From positions 293-8,898 of the forward strand of contig JAKJAE010000091.1 of assembly GCA_022707665.1 (NCBI GenBank): a stretch of 8,606 nt of DNA, in the 5' to 3' direction. The position numbers and the translations under genes were made by a program. The number at the start of each line of letters is the position of its first letter. Within the stretch, counting starts at the first letter, position 1. This DNA is from Chloroflexota bacterium (GTDB taxonomy: Bacteria > Chloroflexota > Anaerolineae > B4-G1 > SLSP01). The notes below the pieces were generated by a model. It made no database searches. It was not told where the DNA came from and saw only the letters and a list, made by a program, of their open reading frames with translations. Shown here piece by piece: positions 1 through 6,472 of this stretch.

Positions 1-1788
1 CAGGCGAACGGCGACGCCCTTCTCTGCCAGGTGGTGCCCGGCCTCCACGATCAGGCTCACCTCCGACCCGCTGGCCATCAGGATGACCTGCGGTTCTGTC
101 ACAGCATCCTTGAGCCCCAGGTCGGCCAAAACGTACGCACCACGGCGCACACCATCTGCGGGCGCATAGGTTGACCGGTCAAGCGTGGGCAGGGCCTGCC
201 GGGTCAGCACCAGTGCCGTCGGACAATGGCGGTTCTCGACCGCGATTTTCCACGCCTCACGGACCTCGTTGGCGTCCGCTGGGCGAAGGGTCACGAAGTT
301 GGGGATAGCCCGCAGTGCAGCCAGATGCTCGACGGGCTGATGTGTCGGGCCGTCTTCGCCCACGCCGATGCTGTCATGGGTGAAGACCCAGATGGAACCC
401 AGGTGAGAGATGGCGGCCACACGCAGTGCCGGCCGCAGATAGTCCGAGAAAACGAAGAAGGTTGCGCCAAACGGGATCATCCCACCGTGGTAGGCCATGC
501 CGTTGACGATCGCGCCCATCCCGTGCTCGCGCACGCCAAAGTGGAAGTTGCGTCCTTCGTAAGAATCGCTCCCTTCCTGGGTGGCGCCGGCAAACGCGGG
601 GCTACTGGCCAGCCACGTGACCGTCGAAGGCGCCAGGTCAGCCGATCCACCAGCAAGCTCAGGCAGCCTATCCGCAATGGCATTGAGCACCTTTCCTGAA
701 GAGGCACGCGATGCCAATCCCTTGGCGTCGGGCGGGAACTCGGGCAGCCCATCGGCCCAACCTTGCGGGAGCTCGCCAGACAGACGCCTTTCCAGTTCAG
801 CCGCGAGATCGGGGTAGGCGGCGCGGTAGGCTTCGAACTTCTCTTTCCAGGCCTGTTCATGTGCAGCACCATGGGATACTGCCTGGCGGAAGAACGCTAA
901 CGACGCGTCGGGCACATAGAAGCGCGGCTCGTTTGGCCACCCCAGACTCTCCTTGGCACCCAGGAGCTCAGCCTCGCCGGCCGGCTCTCCATGGGCCTTG
1001 GCCGTACCCGCGCGCGTGGGCAGGCCATACCCGATGACATTCGGCACCATGATGATAGAGGGTCGGGGATCCTGCTTGGCAGCCTGAATCGCCAGGTCAA
1101 TCGCCTCCACATCCAGCGCATCAGCGACACGCTGCACGTGCCAGCCATAGGACTCGAAACGTTTCGCCCGGTCCTCGGTGAAGGCAAGGGCCGTTGATCC
1201 CTCGATGGAGATGCTGTTGTCGTCGTAGAGGTAGATGAGCTTGCCAAGGCGCAAATGCCCTGCCAGCGACGCTGCCTCCGAAGCCACGCCCTCCATCAGG
1301 TCGCCGTCGGTGACGATGCCATAGGTGTAATGGTTGATGATCTCGTGCCCGGGCCGGTTGTAGACCTTGGCCAGGTGGGCCTCGGCGATCGCCATACCGA
1401 CGCCGTTGCTGAACCCTTGCCCCAACGGACCCGTGGTCGTCTCGACGCCCGGTGTCAACCCGAACTCCGGATGGCCGGGGGTAAGGCTGCCCCATTGGCG
1501 GAATCGCTTCAGCTCGTCAAGCGGCAGATCGTAGCCGGTGAGGTAGAGTAGGGAGTACAACAACATACAGCCGTGGCCGCCGGATAGGATGAAACGATCG
1601 CGATCAGGCCAGGTAGGATTGGACGGATTGTGTCGAAGATGGCGCGTCCAGAGCGCGAAAGCCATTGGCGCCGTGCCCATGGGCAGGCCGGGATGTCCCG
1701 AGTTGGCCTGTTGTATCGCATCTGCCGACAGAAATCGGATGGTGTTGATGCATAGGTGCTCAAGTGCGGTCTGCGTTAACTCCGGCAT
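1..1788 (-). CDS. tkt: Transketolase, C-terminus cut by the window edge
   Basis: Thiamine-diphosphate (ThDP) enzyme that moves two-carbon ketol units between sugar phosphates in the cytosolic pentose phosphate pathway. The frame is open from ATG at 1788 to the window edge, giving 596 residues of a family usually about 660-670 long, so only the end of the C-terminal domain is missing. Family landmarks are in order: SGHPG (His32), GGHG (His72), GHPE (His106), the ThDP/metal motif TDGDLMEG near 160-167 ending in DDN (189-191), and AKAHG of the substrate site. The pyrimidine domain follows with SADLAPST, the GVREHGM glutamate and [18 protein letters not shown]. The first Gly of the usual GDG is Thr here. 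The start is supported by an AGAGGAGA ribosome binding site at 1792-1799, three bases upstream. It is the last visible gene of the minus-strand block, 119 bp after the sugar kinase, and may share its transcript. Family identity is secure; operon membership is inference. Confidence 0.97.
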   Translation of the reverse strand, partial: MPELTQTALEHLCINTIRFLSADAIQQANSGHPGLPMGTAPMAFALWTRHLRHNPSNPTWPDRDRFILSGGHGCMLLYSLLYLTGYDLPLDELKRFRQWGSLTPGHPEFGLTPGVETTTGPLGQGFSNGVGMAIAEAHLAKVYNRPGHEIINHYTYGIVTDGDLMEGVASEAASLAGHLRLGKLIYLYDDNSISIEGSTALAFTEDRAKRFESYGWHVQRVADALDVEAIDLAIQAAKQDPRPSIIMVPNVIGYGLPTRAGTAKAHGEPAGEAELLGAKESLGWPNEPRFYVPDASLAFFRQAVSHGAAHEQAWKEKFEAYRAAYPDLAAELERRLSGELPQGWADGLPEFPPDAKGLASRASSGKVLNAIADRLPELAGGSADLAPSTVTWLASSPAFAGATQEGSDSYEGRNFHFGVREHGMGAIVNGMAYHGGMIPFGATFFVFSDYLRPALRVAAISHLGSIWVFTHDSIGVGEDGPTHQPVEHLAALRAIPNFVTLRPADANEVREAWKIAVENRHCPTALVLTRQALPTLDRSTYAPADGVRRGAYVLADLGLKDAVTEPQVILMASGSEVSLIVEAGHHLAEKGVAVRL

Positions 1789-1848
1789 AGGTCTCCTCTA
1801 TTGTCAGTCTTCACAGTTTGGTCAAAGGACACACAGAGAGAAGTAACC

Positions 1849-1879
1849 AGAGAGGAACGTGTCCCTCCGTGACCTCTCT
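1849..1879 (-). terminator. Hairpin between sugar kinase and transketolase, possible weak terminator
   Basis: Perfect 7-bp inverted repeat (AGAGAGG at 1849-1855, CCTCTCT at 1873-1879) with a 17-nt loop, 28 bases after the kinase stop on the minus strand. The sequence after it in that direction is pyrimidine-rich (GGTTACTTCTCTCTG) but has no clean U-run. It could be a weak or partial terminator, or an mRNA-processing hairpin that sets different levels of the kinase and transketolase. The rest of the 119-bp gap holds only the transketolase ribosome binding site. Confidence 0.3.
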
Positions 1880-1907
1880 CCCGATTGTGCTATCCCAGGC
1901 TCCGCCA

Positions 1908-3002
1908 TCAACGCTGGATGCGCGCCGAGCCTCCCTTGGCAAATGCCCGAACCTGATCCACGGTCGCCATCGTCGTATCACCCGGGAAGGTGGTCAAGAG
2001 AGCGCCGTGGGCCCACCCCAGGTTCACCGCTTCTTGCTCCGAGGCCCCGGTCATTAGCCCATAGAAGAAGCCCGCCGCATAGCCATCGCCGCCACCAACG
2101 CGATCGAGGACATCCAGCTCACACGTGGGAGACTGATAGGTCTTGCCATCGATCCAGGCAACTGCGCCCCAGCTATGCCGGTTGGTCGAGTGCACCTCGC
2201 GCAGGGTTGTGGCCACGATTTTGACCTGGGGATACATCTCAGTCACTTGGTCGATCATGGCGAAGAAAGCACTCGGATCGAGCTTGGATCTCGTGCCCCC
2301 GGCGGCGGCCACTTCAGGGCCGGCGACGCCCAGGCCCATCTGCAAGTCTTCCTCATTGCCGACGATCACGTCGACGTGCTCCACGATCCGCCGCAGAACC
2401 TTCAGGGCTACGTCGTGTCCGCCCCAGATATCCCAAAGCTTGGCGCGGTAGTTGAGGTCAATCGAGGTAATGGCACCCGCAGCCTTGGCGGCCTTCATGC
2501 CCTCGATGATTACCTCTCCCGTGGTCTCAGATAACGCCGCAAAGATGCCGCCACTGTGGAACCAGCGGACACCCTCCCTGAAGATGGCATCCCAATCGAT
2601 GTCGCCGGGCTTGAGCCGCGCCGCGGCCTCATTGGAGCGATTGTAGAAGACCACCGGGGCGCGCACACCCTGTCCACGATCGGAGTAGACCGTCGCCATA
2701 TTCGGACCGGTGACGCCGTTGTGGGAGAAGTGCTTGTAGAACGGCTTCACGCCCATAGCGCGTACACGCTCGGCGATCAAGGCCCCAATGGGATAATCCA
2801 CCATCGCAGAGACAATGCCCGTCTTCATCCCAAAGCAGTCAGACAGATTCGCTGCGACGTTGAACTCACCGCCACTCACGTGAATGTCGCAATGGGTAGC
2901 CTTCCGGAAAGGAACCACACCGGGGTCCAAGCGGTGCACCAGCGCACCCAACGAAACCAGATCCAGTGCTCCCTCTGTCTTCAGGTCGATACCGTATCGC
3001 AT
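1908..3002 (-). CDS. PfkB-family sugar kinase, 2-keto-3-deoxygluconate kinase-like
   Basis: ATP-dependent carbohydrate kinase of the PfkB/ribokinase family, 364 residues, cytosolic. The N-terminal PfkB signature region is seen as GGEFNVAANL (44-53), followed by a glycine-containing stretch up to about residue 75. The C-terminal signature is DRVGGGDGYAAGF, with the predicted catalytic base Asp306 and an anion hole made by GGGD instead of the commoner GAGD. The C-terminus (FPGDTTMATV..., then GGSARIQR) resembles bacterial KDG kinases, so phosphorylation of KDG or a similar keto-deoxy sugar acid is the best guess; fructokinase or another hexose kinase cannot be excluded. The frame stays open to an ATG at 3113, but the ATG at 3002 is preferred: it has an AAGGAG site six bases upstream, matches the family N-terminus, and the longer version would overlap the preceding gene by about 100 bp. 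The gene starts 10 bp after the LarA-like stop, which implies coupled translation. Confidence 0.93.
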   Translation of the reverse strand: MRYGIDLKTEGALDLVSLGALVHRLDPGVVPFRKATHCDIHVSGGEFNVAANLSDCFGMKTGIVSAMVDYPIGALIAERVRAMGVKPFYKHFSHNGVTGPNMATVYSDRGQGVRAPVVFYNRSNEAAARLKPGDIDWDAIFREGVRWFHSGGIFAALSETTGEVIIEGMKAAKAAGAITSIDLNYRAKLWDIWGGHDVALKVLRRIVEHVDVIVGNEEDLQMGLGVAGPEVAAAGGTRSKLDPSAFFAMIDQVTEMYPQVKIVATTLREVHSTNRHSWGAVAWIDGKTYQSPTCELDVLDRVGGGDGYAAGFFYGLMTGASEQEAVNLGWAHGALLTTFPGDTTMATVDQVRAFAKGGSARIQR

Positions 3003-3008
3003 CTTGTA

Positions 3009-3014
3009 CTCCTT
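3009..3014 (-). promoter_or_regulatory. Ribosome binding site of the sugar kinase, overlapping the upstream stop codon
   Basis: AAGGAG on the minus strand, six bases before the ATG at 3002. Its first two bases are the last two bases of the TAA stop (3015-3013) of the LarA-like gene. Ribosomes ending the upstream gene sit directly on this site, the usual layout for translational coupling. It also decides the start codon against the longer in-frame ATG at 3113. Confidence 0.85.
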
Positions 3015-4278
3015 ACTTGACCTTGAATAGCTTCTCACCCGCCCTGGCAACGACGAGGATGCCCTCATCCTCACGGTTTTGCCAGTCCGCAGGATCGATA
3101 CTGGCCGGATCAAGATAGCCCAGGTTCAACCTGGCGCAGTCCTCAGGGGAGATCTTGCTCGCCAGCGTCACCGTGACATTCGGCCGTTCCACGTCATCCA
3201 CCATCATACCCGAGCCACGCACGTGGGTGCTGTGGGCCAGCACGCCTAACGGAATGTGACGATAGCGCTCCCAATCGTTCAGGAAGTAGGGCAGGATGTG
3301 ATAACCGACTTCATAGATGTACTTGCCATGGACATGGCTCACAACATCGAGGTGCGGCGCGTAGATCACCACCTCCCCACCGACCTCGACGACGGGCTCC
3401 ATCTTGTACATACACTTGCCCGCGGTCCAGAGCTCATCGTACATCGGGGGGCAACAGGAGAGCACCCGCTTGAAGGGCCGGTCGCACCACTGGATGTGGC
3501 GCAGCGACGATATATCGGCTGCGGCGCTCCAGGTGTCATAGACGTCACCGACCAACATGCCCGCCAGGTCGTGGCCCTCGACGATGAGCGCCACCAACGT
3601 CGTGGGCGTTGTCAGGCGGCGCGTCGCGGCATGAATCATGGCGCGAACCGGCGTGTCCTTGATGCCGATCGTCCCGACGACCGTCGCCAGCGCCCCCAAC
3701 CAGTGGGTAGCATTGATCACATCGGGCCCCGAAATGCCCGGGAAGAAGTACTTGGCCCCACCAGAAAACCCGACCACTTCGTGGGGAAACGTCGGCCCGA
3801 GGATGACGATGGCATCGTGTTCCAGAACAGCCTTGTTGATCCGCACGTCGACGCTGGTCGGCAAGGAGGGATGCCAGCTTGCCCCTGCGAGCTCCCGAAT
3901 CTCTTCCGCATCAATCACGCCAATCGAGGTCAACGCCGTGGGATCATCCCAGGCATGGTTGATCAAGCGAACGTGCCGGTAGAGGGTGGCACGCTCATCA
4001 GCCGTGATGCCGACCAAACGGTTAAGCCCCTCTTCTGAATAACCGGGATGGGTTCCCAGTGCGACCATGACCGTGAGTTGGCTCGCATCGCGCAGAACCT
4101 CGACCACCATACGGAAAAGCTCGGGCAACGGGAGCGAGCGCGTGTGGTCGGGGATCAGAACCAGCACCTTCTGCCCGGCAAACTTGCCACCCAAACCCTT
4201 CGTCAAGGTCGCCAGCACTGCATCATGCGACAGCAAACCGGCTTCCGCTATTGCTTTAGCTATCACCATATGCTTCAT
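3013..4278 (-). CDS. LarA-like (DUF2088) nickel-pincer 2-hydroxyacid racemase/epimerase
   Basis: Homologue of lactate racemase LarA, whose superfamily uses a nickel-pincer nucleotide cofactor to racemise or epimerise 2-hydroxy acids by hydride transfer. It is 421 residues, about the usual length. Key LarA positions are present with matching spacing: DHTR (Asp44, Arg47), ALGTH (His77), and HEVVGFSGGAKYFFPG with His166 and Lys176 ten apart, as His174 and Lys184 are in Lactiplantibacillus plantarum LarA; Lys184 carries the cofactor there. His192 lies sixteen further on, as His200 does. WTAGK (284-288) fits the LarA Tyr294-Ser295-x-x-Lys298 segment with Trp replacing Tyr. A working cofactor site is therefore likely, but the substrate is unknown. 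The superfamily includes lactate, malate and other hydroxyacid racemases and a D-gluconate 2-epimerase; the adjacent sugar-acid-type kinase favours a sugar acid by inference. Cofactor genes larB, larC and larE are not in the window. The start may instead be Met4 at 4269, because the GGAGG at 4280-4284 is only one base from the first ATG. Confidence 0.9.
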   Translation of the reverse strand: MKHMVIAKAIAEAGLLSHDAVLATLTKGLGGKFAGQKVLVLIPDHTRSLPLPELFRMVVEVLRDASQLTVMVALGTHPGYSEEGLNRLVGITADERATLYRHVRLINHAWDDPTALTSIGVIDAEEIRELAGASWHPSLPTSVDVRINKAVLEHDAIVILGPTFPHEVVGFSGGAKYFFPGISGPDVINATHWLGALATVVGTIGIKDTPVRAMIHAATRRLTTPTTLVALIVEGHDLAGMLVGDVYDTWSAAADISSLRHIQWCDRPFKRVLSCCPPMYDELWTAGKCMYKMEPVVEVGGEVVIYAPHLDVVSHVHGKYIYEVGYHILPYFLNDWERYRHIPLGVLAHSTHVRGSGMMVDDVERPNVTVTLASKISPEDCARLNLGYLDPASIDPADWQNREDEGILVVARAGEKLFKVK

Positions 4279-4286
4279 TCCTCCTC
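4279..4286 (-). promoter_or_regulatory. Ribosome binding site of the LarA-like gene; start ambiguous
   Basis: GAGGAGGA on the minus strand directly before ATG 4278. The GGAGG core is one base from that ATG, too close to be ideal, and ten bases from the in-frame ATG at 4269 (Met4). The upstream GAGG register gives four bases to ATG 4278. Either start is possible and they differ by only three residues. Confidence 0.6.
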
Positions 4287-4329
4287 ACAGGGTAGACCCA
4301 TACGAAAGCCGCGAGCATCTCTTTGGTTG

Positions 4330-4335
4330 ATTGTA
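4330..4335 (-). promoter_or_regulatory. Possible -10 box for the LarA-like/kinase block
   Basis: TACAAT on the minus strand (5/6 match to TATAAT), about 52 bases upstream of the LarA-like ATG. No convincing -35 hexamer lies 16-19 bp further upstream; the nearest, TTTCCG, is poor. If real, it would need an activator or be a weak promoter. The interval between here and the hrcA promoter (4336-4426) shows nothing else I can name. Confidence 0.3.
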
Positions 4336-4426
4336 CACCCATCCGGGACCGACCGGAAACGCCGAGGCCATAGCTCCAGGATGTGCGTCCCGTGCCCCCA
4401 CAGGCCTATGTCTCAACACCTGAATG

Positions 4427-4454
4427 TTGACATGCAAGTCCTTCATGGTATCAT
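4427..4454 (+). promoter_or_regulatory. Sigma-70-type promoter of the hrcA operon
   Basis: Perfect -35 TTGACA (4427-4432), 16-bp spacer, -10 TATCAT (4449-4454) preceded by TG at 4446-4447, which makes an extended -10. Transcription should start about 4461, so the CIRCE operator begins roughly eight bases into the transcript. This is the standard vegetative promoter plus CIRCE arrangement of HrcA-controlled operons, with about 55 bases of leader before the hrcA ATG. Confidence 0.85.
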
Positions 4455-4468
4455 TTTGATAGGTCGTG

Positions 4469-4495
4469 TTAGCACTCTTATAAGGTGAGTGCTAA
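4469..4495 (+). promoter_or_regulatory. CIRCE operator, binding site of HrcA
   Basis: TTAGCACTC (4469-4477), a nine-base spacer, then GAGTGCTAA (4487-4495): an exact match in both arms and spacer length to the CIRCE consensus. It lies between the predicted start of transcription and hrcA, so HrcA should repress its own operon at normal temperature. The inverted repeat would also form a hairpin in the 5' end of the mRNA. It lies 191 bp from the divergent LarA-like start, so control of that gene by the same site is not indicated. Confidence 0.98.
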
Positions 4496-4515
4496 GCGAG
4501 GACCACGGATATCCT

Positions 4516-5622
4516 ATGGCAGACGCGGGAACGCTTACACCCAGGCAGGAAATGCTCCTGAGACTGATTATCAAGGAGCACGTCGAGACGGCCGGCACGG
4601 TCGCCTCGCGTGTGCTCGTGGAGCGGTATGACCTGGGCGTGAGCCCAGCGACGGTGCGCAACGAAATGGCACACCTCGAGGAACTGGGCTATCTTCTCCA
4701 GCCACATACGTCAGCCGGCCGGGTACCCACGGACCAGGGCTTCCGCTACTTTGTCGAGCGGCTGATGGAAGAGGGATCGCTGCCCCAGAACGAGCAACGG
4801 ACGATCGCCCATCAGTTCTACCAGGCGCGCAACCGCATCGAGGAGTGGATGCCACTGGCCTCCACTGTTCTGGCGAAAGCGGCACAAGCCGCCGCCATCC
4901 TGACGGCGCCCCGGACCACACGGTCGATCTTCAAGCATCTGGAACTCATCGCCACTCACGGTCGGGCCGTGCTCCTGATTCTAGTGATGGAAGGTGGCAC
5001 TGTCGAGCAACAGATGTTGGCGCTCTCTGAGCCGATGACCCAGAATGCCCTCCGCGAGGCGGCCGATAGGCTGAACCAGAGCTGCGCAGGCAAGGATGCC
5101 GACCAGATCAAGCAACATATGCACGAGTTCCCACCGCTCGAGGCCGACATCGCCCAGCTCGTCCTGTCGACCATGCAAAGCGCCGAAGGAGAGCCCTCGG
5201 ACGAGTTCTACTACCACGGGCTGTCCGACCTGCTTCAGGCCCCGGAGTTTGCCGTTGCCGAAGACGCGTCGAACGCCCTTGTCCGTGTCCTGGAGGAACG
5301 CAGCTTGCTCCAGGCCGTTGTCGCCGAAACGCTCACCCCTTCGGTGGGTATCGGCAGCGTCCGGGTGCTTATCGGCGGCGAGGGACGGTGGGACGAGCTC
5401 CGCACCTGCAGCATCGTGCTCGCACGCTATGGCGTGGCTGACTACGCTACTGGCGCTCTGGGCGTGGTCGGACCGATCCGTATGCACTATGGTCGGGCGA
5501 TCTCGGCCGTACGGTTTGTCGCAAACGTCCTGGGCGAGCTCGTCTACGACATCTACCAGCCCGACTTCCGCTCCGACTTCCAGGTCGAATCCCTCGAGCG
5601 GACCGACGACTCACTCAACTGA
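4516..5622 (+). CDS. hrcA: Heat-inducible transcription repressor HrcA
   Basis: Repressor of class I heat-shock genes; it binds CIRCE and is normally kept active by the GroE chaperonin. It is 368 residues, slightly longer than the usual about 340. The N-terminal winged-helix domain covers roughly residues 5-80, with recognition helix SPATVRNEMAHLEELGYL (43-60) and wing TSAGRVPTDQGFRYFV (65-80), the most conserved part of the family. The rest matches the GAF-like/dimerisation region, including ETLTPSVGIGSVRVLIGGEG and a late GALGVVGPIRMHYGRAISAV block typical of HrcA. The ATG at 4516 is chosen because the only earlier in-frame start, GTG 4489, lies inside the CIRCE element. The nearest Shine-Dalgarno-like GAGGA (4498-4502) is 13 bases away, so initiation may be weak. 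The gene is first in the operon and its own target site is just upstream, giving autoregulation. Confidence 0.97.
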   Translation: MADAGTLTPRQEMLLRLIIKEHVETAGTVASRVLVERYDLGVSPATVRNEMAHLEELGYLLQPHTSAGRVPTDQGFRYFVERLMEEGSLPQNEQRTIAHQFYQARNRIEEWMPLASTVLAKAAQAAAILTAPRTTRSIFKHLELIATHGRAVLLILVMEGGTVEQQMLALSEPMTQNALREAADRLNQSCAGKDADQIKQHMHEFPPLEADIAQLVLSTMQSAEGEPSDEFYYHGLSDLLQAPEFAVAEDASNALVRVLEERSLLQAVVAETLTPSVGIGSVRVLIGGEGRWDELRTCSIVLARYGVADYATGALGVVGPIRMHYGRAISAVRFVANVLGELVYDIYQPDFRSDFQVESLERTDDSLN

Positions 5623-5630
5623 TACCCGGA

Positions 5631-5660
5631 CCGATCCCGCCCAGAATCGCGCGGGATGGG
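5631..5660 (+). other. Hairpin in the hrcA-grpE gap
   Basis: ATCCCGC (5634-5640) pairs with GCGGGAT (5651-5657) around a 10-nt loop, extended by two more G-C pairs (5631-5632 with 5659-5660) beyond one mismatch. No U-run follows, so this does not look like a terminator. It sits about 20 bases before the grpE ribosome binding site and may affect mRNA processing or the relative output of hrcA and grpE. Confidence 0.4.
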
Positions 5661-5680
5661 TTACAACCTGCACTATCTCC

Positions 5681-5685
5681 GGAGG
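5681..5685 (+). promoter_or_regulatory. Ribosome binding site of grpE
   Basis: GGAGG nine bases before ATG 5695. It fixes the start there rather than at the in-frame ATG 5656, which lies inside the preceding hairpin and has no ribosome binding site. Confidence 0.85.
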
Positions 5686-5694
5686 CAAGACAAA

Positions 5695-6366
5695 ATGACG
5701 GAAGAGAAACTTCGAAACGACACCGCCGATGGCGGCACTCCCGATATGCCGGTTCAGCCAACAGAGGTGAGCGCAGACAGCGCGGAACAGGCTGAGGTCG
5801 AGAGCGATGCTCTCATGGCACAGCTTGCACAAATGGAAGCGACGCTCGGTGAGACCGAGAAGAAAGCAGCCGAGTATCTGGACGGGTGGCAGCGTTCCCA
5901 GGCCGCCTTCGCCAACTTCCGTAAGCGAACCGAGGCAGAACAAGCACAGTACCGTCTCACGGCGAACGCCCAACTGCTATCGCGACTCCTGCCCATCCTC
6001 GATGACTTCAAGCGCGCATTCGAGATGATTCCCGAGGCCTTTAGCAGTGATCCGTGGTTGGACGGCATTCGCCTGGTCGAACGCAAGGTGAAGTCTGTCC
6101 TCGAAGCGGAGAGCGTCACTCCCATTGCACTGAAGCCTGGTGATCTTTTCGATCCGGGACTGCACGAGGCTGTGCTTTGTCAGGAAGTTGAAGGTTTCAA
6201 CGATGGCGAAGTCGTTGCAGAGATTGAGACCGGCTACATGATCGGAGACCGCATCCTTCGCCCGTCGCTGGTGGTGGTAGCCAAGGGACCTGCTGCGCCC
6301 CAACCGCCGGCCGAGGAGGTATCCACGCCGCCGAACCCCAACACCGCCGACAGCACAGATAGCTAA
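5695..6366 (+). CDS. grpE: GrpE, nucleotide exchange factor for DnaK
   Basis: Cochaperone that releases ADP from DnaK as a dimer, acting in the cytosol. It is 223 residues. The first about 40 residues are acidic and likely disordered; residues about 38-85 form the long dimerising helix with heptad-like charge pattern, leading into QAAFANFRKRTEAEQAQY (69-86), a hallmark of the family. Then come LLPILDDFKRAFE and the beta domain with PGDLFDPGLHEAV and the GrpE signature GYMIGDRILRPSLVVVAKG (180-198). A Pro/Ala/Thr-rich tail (199-223) extends beyond the conserved domain. It follows hrcA by 72 bp and is presumably co-transcribed from the CIRCE promoter. Its partner gene dnaK is not next to it, which is unusual. 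Confidence 0.97.
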   Translation: MTEEKLRNDTADGGTPDMPVQPTEVSADSAEQAEVESDALMAQLAQMEATLGETEKKAAEYLDGWQRSQAAFANFRKRTEAEQAQYRLTANAQLLSRLLPILDDFKRAFEMIPEAFSSDPWLDGIRLVERKVKSVLEAESVTPIALKPGDLFDPGLHEAVLCQEVEGFNDGEVVAEIETGYMIGDRILRPSLVVVAKGPAAPQPPAEEVSTPPNPNTADSTDS

Positions 6367-6472
6367 GGTCTGAAGAGCCAACTCGCCGGCATTGCCCCGG
6401 TAGCAGTCGCCCCTCCCAGGTGCTGCAGCGTGGGCAGTGCTGGCGTCACGTTTTTGGGTAGATGGAGCAACG
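6367..6472 (+). other. grpE-dnaJ spacer where dnaK is usually found
   Basis: 106 bp without a gene. It contains a short palindrome GCTGCAGC and a CGTG/CACG inverted repeat (6429-6432, 6447-6450) before TTTTT (6451-6455), too weak to call a terminator. No recognisable dnaK coding remnant, promoter or second CIRCE copy is seen. The dnaJ ribosome binding site GGAG (6464-6467) is at its end. Confidence 0.6.

Noticed and set aside
1820..1825. TTGACC on the minus strand as a -35 for a separate transketolase promoter
   Set aside because: No acceptable -10 at 16-18 bp; the best candidate, GACAAT, is only 14 bp away and almost touches the ribosome binding site.
3003..3113. N-terminal extension of the sugar kinase to ATG 3113
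   Set aside because: Basic, low-complexity extension overlapping the upstream gene; the AAGGAG site and family N-terminus support 3002.
3256..4038. 260-codon open frame on the plus strand, antisense to the LarA-like gene
   Set aside because: Arg/His/Asp-rich composition with no recognisable family, and it lies wholly opposite a clear conserved gene; a GC-rich shadow frame.
4489..4515. GTG start for hrcA at 4489
   Set aside because: It lies inside the CIRCE right arm and has no ribosome binding site; the conserved domain begins after ATG 4516.
5656..5694. Earlier ATG for grpE
   Set aside because: Buried in a hairpin, no ribosome binding site; ATG 5695 has GGAGG at good spacing.
6429..6455. 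Intrinsic terminator between grpE and dnaJ
   Set aside because: Only a 4-bp stem with a 14-nt loop before TTTTT; too unstable, and it lies within what should be one operon.
6437..6472. Earlier GTG for dnaJ
   Set aside because: The J-domain starts at ATG 6473, which has its own GGAG site; the extension is not conserved in the family.
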